From an uncultured Acidobacteriaceae bacterium (GTDB lineage Bacteria; Acidobacteriota; Terriglobia; Terriglobales; Acidobacteriaceae), in the NCBI GenBank assembly GCA_903911925.1, contig CAIWFH010000023.1:1-64000 (forward strand): a stretch of DNA of 64,000 nucleotides. Reading direction: 5' to 3'. Positions 1-11,264 of the stretch are shown piece after piece (position 1 is the first letter of the stretch; every line of letters starts with the position of its first letter). The position numbers and the translations under genes are program-made. Below the pieces are notes generated by a model, which saw only the letters and a program-made list of their open reading frames with translations, was not told where the DNA came from and did not search any database.

Positions 1-344
1 GATACTTGCAATCCCACACCGTGTGGCTGCCACGCTTGTAGTCTTCCATCCCTCAAGACTAGTACCGTCCGTCGCCTGAAGGCGAGGGGTTTACCGATCC
101 CCTATCGGGGACTCTAAATAGGCTTGCCAATAAAATGAGCTTTGCCGCAGCCGGCCACAGGAGAGCCAGGCTGGTTCCGAATCCCCCGGACAGGTCCCAA
201 TTCAGTGCAATGCCTTTTGCCTATTGCAGGGAATGCATATTGATGTAGAATGGCGCTGCCATCGGTCGGGATTGGCACGTACAAAGAGCTGAATACCGCT
301 CCATCTTTCCCTTTTCTGTCTCAAACTATCGGGGATATCTGAAC

Positions 345-3300
345 ATGCTGAGACTCTTCTGCAATCGCGCAGCGGTGTTCGCCGGGCTCATTTCGCTCAT
401 CCCTTTTGGATTAGCGCGGTGCGAAGACCAGGCGAGTCCCGCATCTTCGGCTACCTCCAAACCCGAGTTGGTCCTGCAAACGGGGCATACGGGTGAAGTG
501 GGGGGCCTTGCCTTTAGTCCGGACAAGAAACTTCTGGCCTCCGGGGGCGGCGACCAGATCACTCTCTGGGAATTAAAGACCGGGCGACAATTGAGAACGC
601 TCACTTCTGGAACATCCGGTTCCTCGCTGCCGGACGAGTTCATGAATCGATTTGCCCTCGCGTTCAGTCCCAATGGAATACTACTGGCCCAATTTAGCCC
701 GGGTAAGGTTGTCGTTTGGGACGTGCAAACTGGAAAGGCGCTTCGCACAATTCAGGTAATGGGCGCCGCGGCCGAGCCAGGGCTGGATGCCGCAGTGAGC
801 ACATCGTTCTCCTTGGGGGGCGAACTCTTCATGCGGATGGAATTCAGTCCAGACGGCCGCTTCTTGGCCGTTCCCGGAACCGATCTGACGTTGTGGGATG
901 TAGACACCGGTGAGAAGTTTCGAAGTTTTCCGCCTTGCCTGGGTTTTGCTTTTTCCGGCAACCGACAATTGCTTTTGCTTAATCTCACGACAAAAGGCAG
1001 AACCCACGCGGCGTTTACTGACATTGACACCGGCCGCGAAGTGCACGGCGTTGATCTCGCCGACGCATATTTCGCATCCGGAGTGATTTCAATTGTTCGT
1101 TCGCCCGAGGGTCATTGGCTTGCCATCGGAACGGAGAAACAGGGGCTGGCAGGCTGGGATATCACAACTGGCGACAAGTCAACGCCTCTCCCGCCGAATA
1201 GCGATTCGGCGGGAACAATTGACCGCAAAATGAGCCCCGACGGGCGGTTCATGGTCTTGAATACGCAATCCGGGGTGAAGATATTGGATTTGCCAACCCA
1301 ACGGACACTCCACAGTCTCGAGGTCCCGGTCCGTGCTGACCAGCCGAATGCACCGGCCATGGCACTCACAACTGAGTTTAGTTCAGACAGCAGTCTGCTT
1401 GCGTCGACGGAATGGAATGGCCGCTTAAGCGTGTGGGATACCTCATCATGGACGAAGGTCGCCGATCTGTACAACCATGCCGACCTGTCGGGCTCCCTGA
1501 CTTTCGAGCCGGACGGCAAGCACCTTGTAGCTGGCATAGCTCGTTGGGATCTTGAGTCAGGGAGCGCCACCGCGGTCTTGCCCAATTCTGCCGCGCCATC
1601 AGGGAACACAACTTCTTCGGGGCAACTCATCGCCAATACCGATACGAAGGACGGCACAATTCGAGTTCAGGAAGGTGGGACCGGTCGCGTTCTCCATACC
1701 ATCCCTGCCCAACCGAAAGTTCTTCCCATTGGAGCTGTAATTAGTCCCAATGGAGAATGGATGGCTGCGCTCTACATATCGGCAAATTTGGGCAATGCCG
1801 TCCAGCCTCCGCCATCCACAGAGAAATCTGCCGACCGGCGACAGCAACAAAAGGATCTTCTTCGCGAATTCCAGAAGGGCAAGTTATCCATCTCCGACCT
1901 TTCGGAACGGCTCAATCCAACGCCGACCCCCGCACAGGACGATATAACGCGGAAGATAGTGATTTGGGACCTTGCCAGTGAGCGCCAGATTCAAGCGTTA
2001 CCCATTGCGCCGGGAAGGTCGCCGGTAATAATGGGTGGAACTGCTCAATTCAGTCCCGATGGGGCATTTCTGGTCTTTGGCGGCACTGAAGGTTCGATTC
2101 AGGTCTGGGACGTCAAATCATGGAAAGAGATCTCGCGGTTCGCACTCCCTCGCGCCGAGCAAAAGAACTTGCTGGATTTCGGAGGTTTGGGTACGAATCA
2201 AATCCGGTCCATCGAAGTCAGTCCGGATGGCCGTTTGGTGGCTGCCGCAACCAGCGAGCAGAAGATGAATGTTCCAATGGCAGAACAGTCTTATCCGATT
2301 GGGCAGCCGGTAAAAGGAGGCAAGGTCAGCCGGTTCGGATTCGGGCTTCCTGTTATTGGCGCGCTCCATCGCGGTCCGGCAACGGGTGCACCTACCGTGC
2401 CTGACTCCATTCCGGATATGTCTCCCGGAATTTCGACTTCAGGTCCAATCGAAATCTTTGAAATCAAAACCGGGCGGCATATTGCGGATTTGCCTGGTCA
2501 CGCCGGGGGAGCCAATCGCGTTGCTTTCAGCGCCGACGGTAAGACCCTTGCTTCGGGCGGGATGAATGGCGACATAAAACTGTGGGACGTTGCGAGCCAA
2601 AAGCTGATTCGCACACTGGCGGGCGGCGCATCCCCTGCTCTCGCGCTGGCATTCAGCCCGAATGGCTCCCTCTTGGTTTCTTCCACGAAAGAGGGTGCCG
2701 TGAACCTTTGGGATTTGGAAGACGGTCAGATGTTAGTGACCATGATCTCGCTCGGAGAAGGCAGTGACTGGCTTCAGGTAACTCCGGACGGGCTCTTTGA
2801 CGGTTCGCCCGCGGCATGGAAAGAAATTCTCTGGCGATTCAGCGGGAATACATTCGACGTAGCTCCCGTGGAAATGTTCTTCAACGAGTATTTCTATCCA
2901 GGTCTCTTGCCCGATCTGATTGCAGGCAGGCGTCCGCATGCGCCGGCTAAGCTCGAAGACAAAGACCGCCGTCAACCTCAACTCGCCATCGAGCGGGCTG
3001 AAGCGTCAGTCGCAGGGACCGCGGCAACTTCACGAAAACAGAAGCTGCGGATCAGTGTGTCCGCTGCTCCAGCCGGAGCTGAAGATGTTCGTCTCTTTCG
3101 CAATGGCTCGCTGGTCAAGGTCTGGCATGGTGATGTGCTGCAAGGTCGCGCCTCAACCAACCTCGAGGCTGAGATTCCCATCTCCGCCGGCGAAAACAGG
3201 CTCTACGCATACGCCTTCAACCACGACAATGTGAAAAGCGCGGACGCCACGCTCAATGTCACGGGAGACGAATCGCTTCGCCGCAAAGGAGTGGTTTACG

Positions 3301-4148
3301 TGCTGGCGATCGGAATCAACCGGTACGCCAACGCTGACTATAACTTGAAATTTGCAGTGGATGACGCACGCAGATTCGGTGAGGTGCTGCGGCAAAATGA
3401 GGCGAACCTTGCCCAATTCGACCGCGTAGAGGTGGTGCCAATCTACGATGGCGAGGCAACAAAGGCTAATATCCTTTCGGCGTTTGCCGGACTGGCCGCC
3501 AAGGCTCAACCCGAAGACGTTGTCCTGGTCTTTATCGCCAGCCACGGTACCGCAAGCCATGGGCATTTCTACCTTGTCCCTCACGACATTGGCTACTCCG
3601 GCAGTCGCACACGTCTTGACAGCAGCGCTCTGCAAACCATCCTGAGCCACAGCATCTCCGATCAGGATCTGGAGCAGGCTTTTGAGAGCGTCGACGCCGG
3701 CAGGTTGCTGCTTGTCCTTGATGCCTGCAACTCCGGCCAGGCACTGGAAGCGGCGGAGAAGCGTCAAGGCCCGATGAACTCGAAAGGCCTTGCCCAACTG
3801 GCATATGAGAAGGGCATGTATGTCCTCACCGCATCCCAGAGTTACCAGGCCGCGCAGGAAGCTTCCGAGTTAGGGCATGGCTTGCTCACTTACGCTTTGG
3901 TCGAAGAGGGACTGGAAAAGGGCGCCGCGGATTTTGCGCCAAAGGATGGCCAGATCGTTGCGCGGGAGTGGTTGAGCTATGCCAGCAAGCGCGTACCAGA
4001 GATTCAACTCGACAAGATTCAACAGTTTCGATCTCTGAGCCGGGACTTTTCGTTTGCCGAGGACGCCCAGGGTCGCAACAGTCAACAGCCCAGGCTGTTC
4101 TACAGACGGGAGCTCGAGGACAGTCCCTGGGTCATAGCGCGGCATTAG
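345..4148 (+). CDS. Secreted WD40-repeat protein with C-terminal caspase-like (peptidase C14) domain
   Basis: N-terminal signal-like hydrophobic stretch; repeated WD40 blades (e.g. FSPDGRFLAVPGTDLTLWDVDTG); C-terminal caspase-type His (FIASHGTASHGHFYLVPHD) and Cys (LLLVLDACNSGQ) motifs. Confidence 0.88.
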   Translation: MLRLFCNRAAVFAGLISLIPFGLARCEDQASPASSATSKPELVLQTGHTGEVGGLAFSPDKKLLASGGGDQITLWELKTGRQLRTLTSGTSGSSLPDEFMNRFALAFSPNGILLAQFSPGKVVVWDVQTGKALRTIQVMGAAAEPGLDAAVSTSFSLGGELFMRMEFSPDGRFLAVPGTDLTLWDVDTGEKFRSFPPCLGFAFSGNRQLLLLNLTTKGRTHAAFTDIDTGREVHGVDLADAYFASGVISIVRSPEGHWLAIGTEKQGLAGWDITTGDKSTPLPPNSDSAGTIDRKMSPDGRFMVLNTQSGVKILDLPTQRTLHSLEVPVRADQPNAPAMALTTEFSSDSSLLASTEWNGRLSVWDTSSWTKVADLYNHADLSGSLTFEPDGKHLVAGIARWDLESGSATAVLPNSAAPSGNTTSSGQLIANTDTKDGTIRVQEGGTGRVLHTIPAQPKVLPIGAVISPNGEWMAALYISANLGNAVQPPPSTEKSADRRQQQKDLLREFQKGKLSISDLSERLNPTPTPAQDDITRKIVIWDLASERQIQALPIAPGRSPVIMGGTAQFSPDGAFLVFGGTEGSIQVWDVKSWKEISRFALPRAEQKNLLDFGGLGTNQIRSIEVSPDGRLVAAATSEQKMNVPMAEQSYPIGQPVKGGKVSRFGFGLPVIGALHRGPATGAPTVPDSIPDMSPGISTSGPIEIFEIKTGRHIADLPGHAGGANRVAFSADGKTLASGGMNGDIKLWDVASQKLIRTLAGGASPALALAFSPNGSLLVSSTKEGAVNLWDLEDGQMLVTMISLGEGSDWLQVTPDGLFDGSPAAWKEILWRFSGNTFDVAPVEMFFNEYFYPGLLPDLIAGRRPHAPAKLEDKDRRQPQLAIERAEASVAGTAATSRKQKLRISVSAAPAGAEDVRLFRNGSLVKVWHGDVLQGRASTNLEAEIPISAGENRLYAYAFNHDNVKSADATLNVTGDESLRRKGVVYVLAIGINRYANADYNLKFAVDDARRFGEVLRQNEANLAQFDRVEVVPIYDGEATKANILSAFAGLAAKAQPEDVVLVFIASHGTASHGHFYLVPHDIGYSGSRTRLDSSALQTILSHSISDQDLEQAFESVDAGRLLLVLDACNSGQALEAAEKRQGPMNSKGLAQLAYEKGMYVLTASQSYQAAQEASELGHGLLTYALVEEGLEKGAADFAPKDGQIVAREWLSYASKRVPEIQLDKIQQFRSLSRDFSFAEDAQGRNSQQPRLFYRRELEDSPWVIARH

Positions 4149-4164
4149 AGCAGTTCGCGTTCCG

Positions 4165-4656
4165 ATGCGTGAATGGAGGACGGATATGGTTGCCGATGAT
4201 GCAAGAAAATGGCTGCTGACAGCCAGCCTTGCAATGACCGCCGGAGTCTTTCTCTTCTTCCTCGTTGCGCCTGCGGCAGGTTATCCACTCACCTTTGCTC
4301 AGGCGCGCGGATTTCTCGAAATCATCGTCCCGGTGTTCCTCGGCTATCTCGGCAGCGGGTCGCATTTCATCTTTTCGAACCGTTCAAGGCGCCCATCTCC
4401 AAAGCTCGATGCTTCCGGTGAATTGGTGGCCTTGATGATCCGTGGCCCCGTGATCGTCTTTGCTGTTATTTCCATCGGCGCCATCGCTGTGTTTGGTTTC
4501 TCCAACCGTATTCAGGCCCCCATTGGTTCGGGGATGAGCATCGATATGCTTGCTGGTTTCCTGTCGGCGGCTCTCGGCTTGCTGGCCGTCACAACCAATG
4601 TGGCCATCTCATACTTGTTCGCGACAGGAGATAAGAGTGCAAAAGCACGTGCATAG
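4165..4656 (+). CDS. Small multi-pass membrane protein, unknown function
   Basis: 163-aa ORF with several hydrophobic segments, directly downstream of the WD40-caspase gene. Confidence 0.6.
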   Translation: MREWRTDMVADDARKWLLTASLAMTAGVFLFFLVAPAAGYPLTFAQARGFLEIIVPVFLGYLGSGSHFIFSNRSRRPSPKLDASGELVALMIRGPVIVFAVISIGAIAVFGFSNRIQAPIGSGMSIDMLAGFLSAALGLLAVTTNVAISYLFATGDKSAKARA

Positions 4657-5752
4657 GATTTATGCAGTCGTGCTCGCCGCATTCGTAATCTGCGGGATGC
4701 CGGCGGCAGCCGATTCGAATCTCTCAAAGAAACGTGTTGAATTGCCGTATGTTCCGGATGCAGCAGCCGCAGAGCGCGATTATCATTCGCTGCTTGATGA
4801 GATCGAGCACCTCAATGCGGAAGAGAAAGCATCAGACTGCCGTTCCGAGCGATTCAAGCAAGCCAGGGAGTCAGGAACTCCGTGGAATTTCTGCCGCTTC
4901 TTCGCTTCCTTCCCCCCCGCCAACCAGGCCGCGACCGATGAAAACATCAAAGCCATTTATGGTTGGGCGCCGGTTGAGGCTGCCACCGATGCCGCTCAGC
5001 AGGTAGAACGATGGCAGATTCAAGCCGCCAATGGAACGCCCTATGATTGTGACGGTGCCGTCTGCAGCGTAATCGCCAAGGCCCTTCCACGCGGGAACGG
5101 CGAGGATGTCCTCGCTTCGTGCAAAGTCATTACCGGTGCCGATGGTGCGGCTATCGGTGCCCCGTGGCATTGCATGCCCGTCGCCATCCTCGCCGGAAAA
5201 TCGATTTGGACGAAAATTGTTGCTGGCTATACTGAGATTCGTAATCGCACCTTGGGCATGCCGGATTTCGATCTGGCAGTCATCTCCAGACATTCCATGC
5301 CCGATGTTTTCTCTTTCTTGGCCGGTGCTGAGACCGCACTAAGTTCCCCACCCCTGGCATTGAGCCCTAAATTGGAAAGGAAAGGTTCCGAAGCCGCCAC
5401 TCTGTTCGGGACGTCCCAATACGCTCCGTCGCAGGTGCTCGAAGCCTACCGGCCCCGACTGCGAGAAATGGCAACCGTCAGGATCGAAGCGTTCGGCGAA
5501 AAGCAGAACGGGCTCATGCTTATCAAGCTCTCTGTCTCAACAACCCTGCTCGTCAACACTCTCGCCAGCACCAATCCGGACGATTGGCATAGACCCAATC
5601 CATCGCAGGAAGGTGACTACGTCAAAGCGGTGCTTGCGAGCCTCAGGAAGTACCTGGAGCAATCTTGCCGGCAATCGCTTTGGCGGACGAGTAACGTGAT
5701 TACTTGCGAATTATCAAAGGATGCACAGCTCCCCGATTGGGCGCTGCAATAG
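4637..5752 (+). CDS. Hypothetical exported protein
   Basis: In-frame GTG start at 4637 preceded by acaggag; signal peptide (VHRIYAVVLAAFVICGMPAAADS); overlaps the preceding gene, so likely co-transcribed. Confidence 0.6.
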   Translation: MQKHVHRIYAVVLAAFVICGMPAAADSNLSKKRVELPYVPDAAAAERDYHSLLDEIEHLNAEEKASDCRSERFKQARESGTPWNFCRFFASFPPANQAATDENIKAIYGWAPVEAATDAAQQVERWQIQAANGTPYDCDGAVCSVIAKALPRGNGEDVLASCKVITGADGAAIGAPWHCMPVAILAGKSIWTKIVAGYTEIRNRTLGMPDFDLAVISRHSMPDVFSFLAGAETALSSPPLALSPKLERKGSEAATLFGTSQYAPSQVLEAYRPRLREMATVRIEAFGEKQNGLMLIKLSVSTTLLVNTLASTNPDDWHRPNPSQEGDYVKAVLASLRKYLEQSCRQSLWRTSNVITCELSKDAQLPDWALQ

Positions 5753-6012
5753 AAACGGCTGTTAAGGCTGCCCGGTCAGTCGAATGCAAAAACGTTATAG
5801 TTCTGCCCCAGGGTGCATCCCCTCAAACGCTCGTGTCTCCTGGATGGCTTCGCCAACCGCATTTCGGACCTTTGGCACTCTCTCACTTACTCGAACCGGG
5901 ACCATCCCCGGCGACCCGAAGCCAATTCTCAGCCGTGCCAAAAGCCATCGGCGCTGAAAAAGTTGTTTCCCTTCCTACCTACTCAACGAGCTTTCATGGT
6001 TAAAATTTAGAT

Positions 6013-8884
6013 GTGACACCGATTCGTATTGAGCTGCTGGGCAAGCTGCGCTTTACCTTCGGGGAGCAACCGATTACATCGGTCAACACGAACCGCATGA
6101 GATCGCTGCTTGCGTTTCTCGTGCTCCACGGGGAAGCAGCGCAGTCTCGAGAACACCTCGCATATATTCTCTGGCCTGAGTCGAGCGAAGCCCAAGCCCG
6201 AACCAACCTGCGCCAGTTGCTCCACAACCTCCGCCGCGCCCTCCCGGTTGAATGTTTGCTTCTTGTCAGCGACAACCAGAGTGTTCGCTGGCTTCCCCAC
6301 AGTTCCTGCTCGATCGATGTGGTTGAATTCGAGGCGGCGTTTCGCGCTGCGGAAACGGTTCTGGATATCGATGCCGCCGCGGTACGCGAAGCGCTGGAGC
6401 GAGCCGCCAGGCTCTACCAGGATGATCTATTGCCTGACCTGTACGACGAATGGCTGCAACCGAAGCGCGAACATTTGCGCCAGATACTTGCAGAGGTCCT
6501 GAGCCGTTTGTCTGGGCTGCTCGAGGCGACCGGCGACTTTGCGGCGGGAATTCGCCATGTCGAGCGATGGTGGCCCTCGACCCGCTCCGGGAAGCATACT
6601 ATCAGATCCTCATGCGGCTACATCTTCGGAACCACGACAGATCCAGCACCCTCCGTGTTTACCACCAATGCAAGCGTAACCTGCAGCGGGAACTGGGCGT
6701 GAGTCCCGGCAACGTGACGCAGGATCTGTTCATGCAATCGCTAAAGTCTGAAGATTTACCAAGCACTCCGGCAGAACTACCGCCAAGCGCCGCAACCAGA
6801 CCTCTACCGATGGTGGGCCGAAAGCAGGAGTGGGAGCGTTTGCTGGGATGTTGGCGTCGAGTGACAGACGGTGCGCCGCACTTCGCCCTGATAATCGGTG
6901 AGCCTGGTGCTGGCAAGTCCCGCCTGGCAGAGGAACTCTTTGAGTTCTGCTCGCGCAATCCTAACTGGTCGACAGCGCGCGCACGGTGCTACTTTGCACA
7001 AGGGCAGTTGGCATATGGGCCGGTGTCGGAGTGGCTGCGAGCCGAGCCCCTGCGGCGCGTGCGGGTCCACTTACCCAAGCCGCAGCTTGGTGAATTGGCA
7101 CGTGTGCTGCCGGAATTGACTGTCGGAAATTCCTCTTTCACCGCTGACAGTGGAAGAGACTGCTTCGCTTGCCGCCCAAGTCGCCACGCGTAAATGCGAC
7201 CCCGCATTCTTGAGCGGTCTATACGAGACAACCAAAGGCAACCACTTGTTCGTAGTCGAAAGCGTACGCGCTTCCCTTGAAGATCATGAAACGAATCGTT
7301 CGGTGCCACCACGAGTGCAGGCTGTCATCTCCTCCCGTCTTGCACAACTTTCCCCTTCAGCATATGAATTGGCAGGAATTGCCGCCGCAATCGGCAGGCC
7401 GTTTTCCATTGAATTGCTTGCCAAGGGAACCGACTGGGATGAGGACAGCATCTCACGCGGGCTAGAAGAATTGTGGCAGCGCCGCATTATCGAACGGGAA
7501 GGCGGAGACGCCTACAACTTCACTCACGAACTCCTGCGCGATGTTGCCTATGCTGAATTGAATCCTATCCGCAGGCGATCGCTGCACCGTCGAATAGCGC
7601 GTTCGCTCGAGGAACTATACGCCAATGATTCCGAGGGGGGCAGCGGATGGCTCGCAGCGCACCATGATGCGGCAGGCATGGCAGACCAGGCGATTCACCA
7701 GTGTTTGATCGCCGCCTCCGTCGCAAAGCGGCGGTTTGCTGACGCCGAGGCCGCAGCCTTGATTCGCCGCGCGCTTCGGCTTTGTCGTGATCTGCCGGAA
7801 AGCGCCAAGCGTTCCAATGAAGAACTCACCCTCCTGGTTACTCTCGGTTCGGTTGTTACAACGCACGGGGCTATACCATGCCGGAAGTGGGCGATACATA
7901 CGAGCGCGGATTGGTGATCCCGAGACAGATTGGCGATCGGCAGCATCTGTTCCCACTGCTGTACGGGGCATGGCTTTTCATGTAGTGCGCGGCGAGTTGG
8001 AGGAGTCGAGACGGGTGGCACAGGAGTCTGTGGACTCCGCGCTCCGTGAGAACGCCCACGCGGAACAGATGGCAAGCCAATTCCTGCTTGGGACCAGTCT
8101 GTTTCACATGGGACAACTCAACGCTTCGTGGGAACAAATCGAGCAGGCGGTGCAGGCCGAGGGCGGTCCAGCACACCCAGCGTTGGCGCTCCTCGCCGGC
8201 CCTGATCTCGGTGTTTTTCGCTGTTCCTATCTCTCGCATTTGCATTGCCTGTTTGGCAACCCTTCGGAGGCCCATGCAATGAGCGATGAGTCAATAGTCC
8301 GCGCTCGCGAAGTGTCTCATCCCTTCACACTCGGAATTGCCCTGAATTACGCTGCGATGCTTAATGTCTATCGCGGAGAGGGAAGTCTCGCTTTGACTCG
8401 GGCTGATGAAGCATCCGAAATCTGCTGGAAGTACGGGTTCGCCTATTACCAGGCCATGGCCGACATCCTCGCGGGCTGGGCGATCGGCATTGAAGGCGAC
8501 ACGGCGAGCGGCTTGGCGCGGCTGCGTCACGGACTGGAAGCGTTGAAGGCCCTCCGAGCGGAACTTCGTCTGCCGTTCTACCACGCTCTGCTGGCGGAGA
8601 TTTGTGGTCTGGCTGGTCGAACCGGCGAAGCATTGGCGAACATAGCTACCGGATTCGCCTTCCTGAACAAGAACGACGAAACCTGGTCGGTGCCTGAATT
8701 ACACCGGATTCATGGTGATGTGCTTCTACAGTGCGGAGATGCAACCCGCGCTAGAGCCAGCTTCCGGCGTGCTGTCGATCTCGCGAGGCGGAGCGGCGCC
8801 CGCCTGTTTGAGGTGCGGGCTGAGGCTCGTCTGAATGAATTGGCAACGCATGAAATCGGAGAGCCAAACCCCACCGAACGGTGA
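6013..8884 (+). pseudogene. BTAD/SARP-type transcriptional regulator with AAA ATPase and TPR regions, disrupted
   Basis: Homologous segments run through different frames (6013-~6565 frame 1; ~6565-7120 frame 0; 7125-~7870 frame 1; ~7870-7975 frame 0; ~7978-8884 frame 2). Walker A GEPGAGKS is present, but the segment expected to carry Walker B is missing around 7120. Confidence 0.8.
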
Positions 8885-8971
8885 TTCGTTTCCCATAGAA
8901 CGCTTTCAGAACGCTGCGCAATTCAAAGTAGTAACTGAATCCGAGAATCTTCCCCGGATAAGGAGGAAAAC

Positions 8972-10369
8972 ATGCCGCAGGAAACCGTAACCCAATTCAG
9001 GAATCAGTTCCGTGGCAAACTGACTGAAACCACCGACCCGGAATACGACGAGGCGCGCAAAGTCTGTAACGCCATGATCGACAAGAAGCCCCGCTTGATC
9101 GCTCTTTGCGCAGATGTTGCCGACGTTATGAAAGCCGTTCACTTTGGCCGGCAGAATGATCTCAAGGTATCGATCCGCAGCGGAGGGCACAATGCTGGCG
9201 GCCTGGGGATTTGCGATGATGGCCTGGTCATCGATCTATCCCGAATCAAGTTTGTTCATGTCGATCCGGCAGCCAGGACCGTGCGGGTAGGTGGCGGTTG
9301 CACATGGGGCGACATTGACCACGCCACTCATGCATTCGGGCTCGCCGTGCCCTCCGGAATCATCTCGACCACCGGGGTTGGCGGTCTGACTCTGGGCGGC
9401 GGCATTGGGCACTTGACGCGACAGTTTGGTCTCACGATCGACAATCTCCTCGCGGCTGACGTCGTTCTGGCCGATGGGAAATTCGTTGTTGCCAGCGCGG
9501 ATGAGAACAGCGAACTGTTCTGGACTATCCGCGGGGGTGGCGGGAACTTTGGCGTGGTCAAGTCGTTTCTGTTTCAGGCGCATCCTGTTCATACGGTGTG
9601 TGCCGGCCCGATGTTGTGGGAAATGGACCAGGCCGCGGACATCATGAAGTGGTACCGGGAGTTCATTGCCCAGGCGCCCGAGGAGATCAACGGTTTCTTT
9701 GCCTTCATTACCGTACCGCCCGGCCCGCCATTCCCGGAACATTTGCATTTCAAGAAGATGTGCGCGATCATCTGGTGCTACAACGGACCAATGGAAAAGG
9801 CGAATGAGATTCTCGGGCCGCTTCGCAACTTCCGCCCCCCAGCCTTCGAATTCGTCGTACCCATGCCCTTTCCCATGCTGCAAGGCATGTTTGACGGTGT
9901 CTATACGCCGGGTATGCAGTGGTATTGGAAATCGGACTTTGTGAATGAGTTGAGCGATGAGGCGATCGCTCTCCACATCAAACACGGTTCGATGATGCCC
10001 ACTCTGCATTCCACGATGCACCTGTACCCAATCAACGGGGTTGCCCACAAGACTGGAATCAATGAAACCCCGTGGAGCTATCGCAAGGCAGTCTGGAGTG
10101 AGGTGATTGTTGGTGTGGATCCTGATCGCGCCAAGAAGGAAGCGATTACCGCATGGGCCAGAAACTATTGGGAGGCCTTCCATCCATATGGCGCCGGTGG
10201 AGCGTATGTGAACTTTATGATGGAGGGCGAGGGTGAAGACCGTATTCGCGCTACCTATCAGGACAATTACGAGAGGCTGGTGCAACTGAAGACGAAATAC
10301 GATCCAGGCAACTTCTTCCGGGGAAATCAGAATGTCCCTCCGGAAGGGAGCACCAGGAATGCAGCCTGA
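8972..10369 (+). CDS. FAD-binding oxidoreductase, berberine-bridge-enzyme family
   Basis: SIRSGGHNAGGLGICDDGLVIDLS FAD-binding motif, GGGIGHLTRQFGLTIDNL, C-terminal YGAGGAYVNFM...YERLVQLKTKYDPGNFFRGNQN BBE motif; aggagg RBS upstream. Confidence 0.93.
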   Translation: MPQETVTQFRNQFRGKLTETTDPEYDEARKVCNAMIDKKPRLIALCADVADVMKAVHFGRQNDLKVSIRSGGHNAGGLGICDDGLVIDLSRIKFVHVDPAARTVRVGGGCTWGDIDHATHAFGLAVPSGIISTTGVGGLTLGGGIGHLTRQFGLTIDNLLAADVVLADGKFVVASADENSELFWTIRGGGGNFGVVKSFLFQAHPVHTVCAGPMLWEMDQAADIMKWYREFIAQAPEEINGFFAFITVPPGPPFPEHLHFKKMCAIIWCYNGPMEKANEILGPLRNFRPPAFEFVVPMPFPMLQGMFDGVYTPGMQWYWKSDFVNELSDEAIALHIKHGSMMPTLHSTMHLYPINGVAHKTGINETPWSYRKAVWSEVIVGVDPDRAKKEAITAWARNYWEAFHPYGAGGAYVNFMMEGEGEDRIRATYQDNYERLVQLKTKYDPGNFFRGNQNVPPEGSTRNAA

Positions 10370-10619
10370 TCGAGCGGCCAGCGCGGCTTCATAATTCGAG
10401 TGTCCTTTGCGGCATCGCGTAAAGTGGCCCTTCCCTGAAGAAGTGCCTGCTCGCAAGCGATGGTTTTGGGACATGGAAGTGATGGAGCCGCGATAGCCTG
10501 GTGTGTCGCGTTATTGGTTTTGGTAAGCCAAGCCTCCCGGAACCTTGGTGCCAGTGTGCGGAACCGTATGGAAAAAGAGAAACTGGCGCACGCCGCGTTT
10601 TCGAAGATTGAAACATACC

Positions 10620-10829
10620 ATGAAAACCACACTCCACAATAAGACATCACGCTCGCATTTGCTCAGGATGATGATGTTGTCACAACGAGCCGTCGACTAT
10701 TCGATCAAAGCGTATGAATGGAGAAGCTCGGAGCTTTGTCGGCTCGTTCGCAATTTCGAAAAAAAATGGCGGGGACTTCAACAAAGCATCGGCGACGAGG
10801 GCCGCCTGTATCTCAACGCAGGAAAATAA
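10620..10829 (+). pseudogene. Short fragment resembling the N-terminus of a PhoU-like protein
   Basis: MKTTLHNKTSRSHLLRMMMLSQRAVDYSIKAYEWRSSELCRLVRN resembles PhoU-type helices; terminates early. Family assignment is weak. Confidence 0.35.
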
Positions 10830-10869
10830 GCCCACGGTCGCGCCGCCGCCGTCTGCTGCTGAAAATCTC

Positions 10870-11201
10870 TCACGAACAGTCCGCCGAAGCCGCGATTATG
10901 AGCAAATTAATTCGCGCGGAAAGTCTTTTCCAACCCTCCATCGAGTGTTCGAGGGTTTCCCGGGCATCGCCACTCATTCCGTAATGTTGAAGCCTGATCG
11001 GGCCGGTGTATTTCATCCTATGCAGCAACCGCAGCACTTGCGATACATCGTACGTGCCGCGGTCCAGCGGCTGGATCAACTCTTTCCAGCTCGTGCCGCC
11101 AGCGTCCGCGCCGTTGATGTGGACGCAGAACAAATATGGCTGCGCGGTTTGCAAAGTCGCGGGGAGATCTTTGCTATCCACCATCAGCCAGCGGCAGAAT
11201 T
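10870..11201 (-). pseudogene. C-terminal remnant of a sugar phosphate isomerase/epimerase (TIM barrel)
   Basis: RWLMVDSKDLPATLQTAQPYLFCVHINGADAGG...HRMKYTGPIRLQHYGMSGDARETLEHSMEGWKRL looks like the last strands of a PF01261-type barrel; the N-terminal two thirds are absent (stop just upstream). Confidence 0.6.
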
Positions 11202-11264
11202 CTCATTTGCCGGAGAGTTGACCACAGCCAGCCATTCAACTTTGAAAGTCTCAACTGGCTTGAG

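Noticed and set aside
1-125. Hairpin TCGCCTGAAGGCGA and flanking sequence as an IS200/IS605-type right end
   Set aside because: Looks similar in style, but the transposase would lie outside the window and a short hairpin alone is not enough.
345-5752. WD40-caspase unit as an anti-phage system
   Set aside because: Signal peptide suggests export and there is no sensor or defence-associated neighbour; kept only as an unusual protein.
9236-10474. 412-aa minus-strand ORF opposite the FAD oxidoreductase
   Set aside because: Antisense shadow ORF; the plus strand has clear BBE-family motifs.
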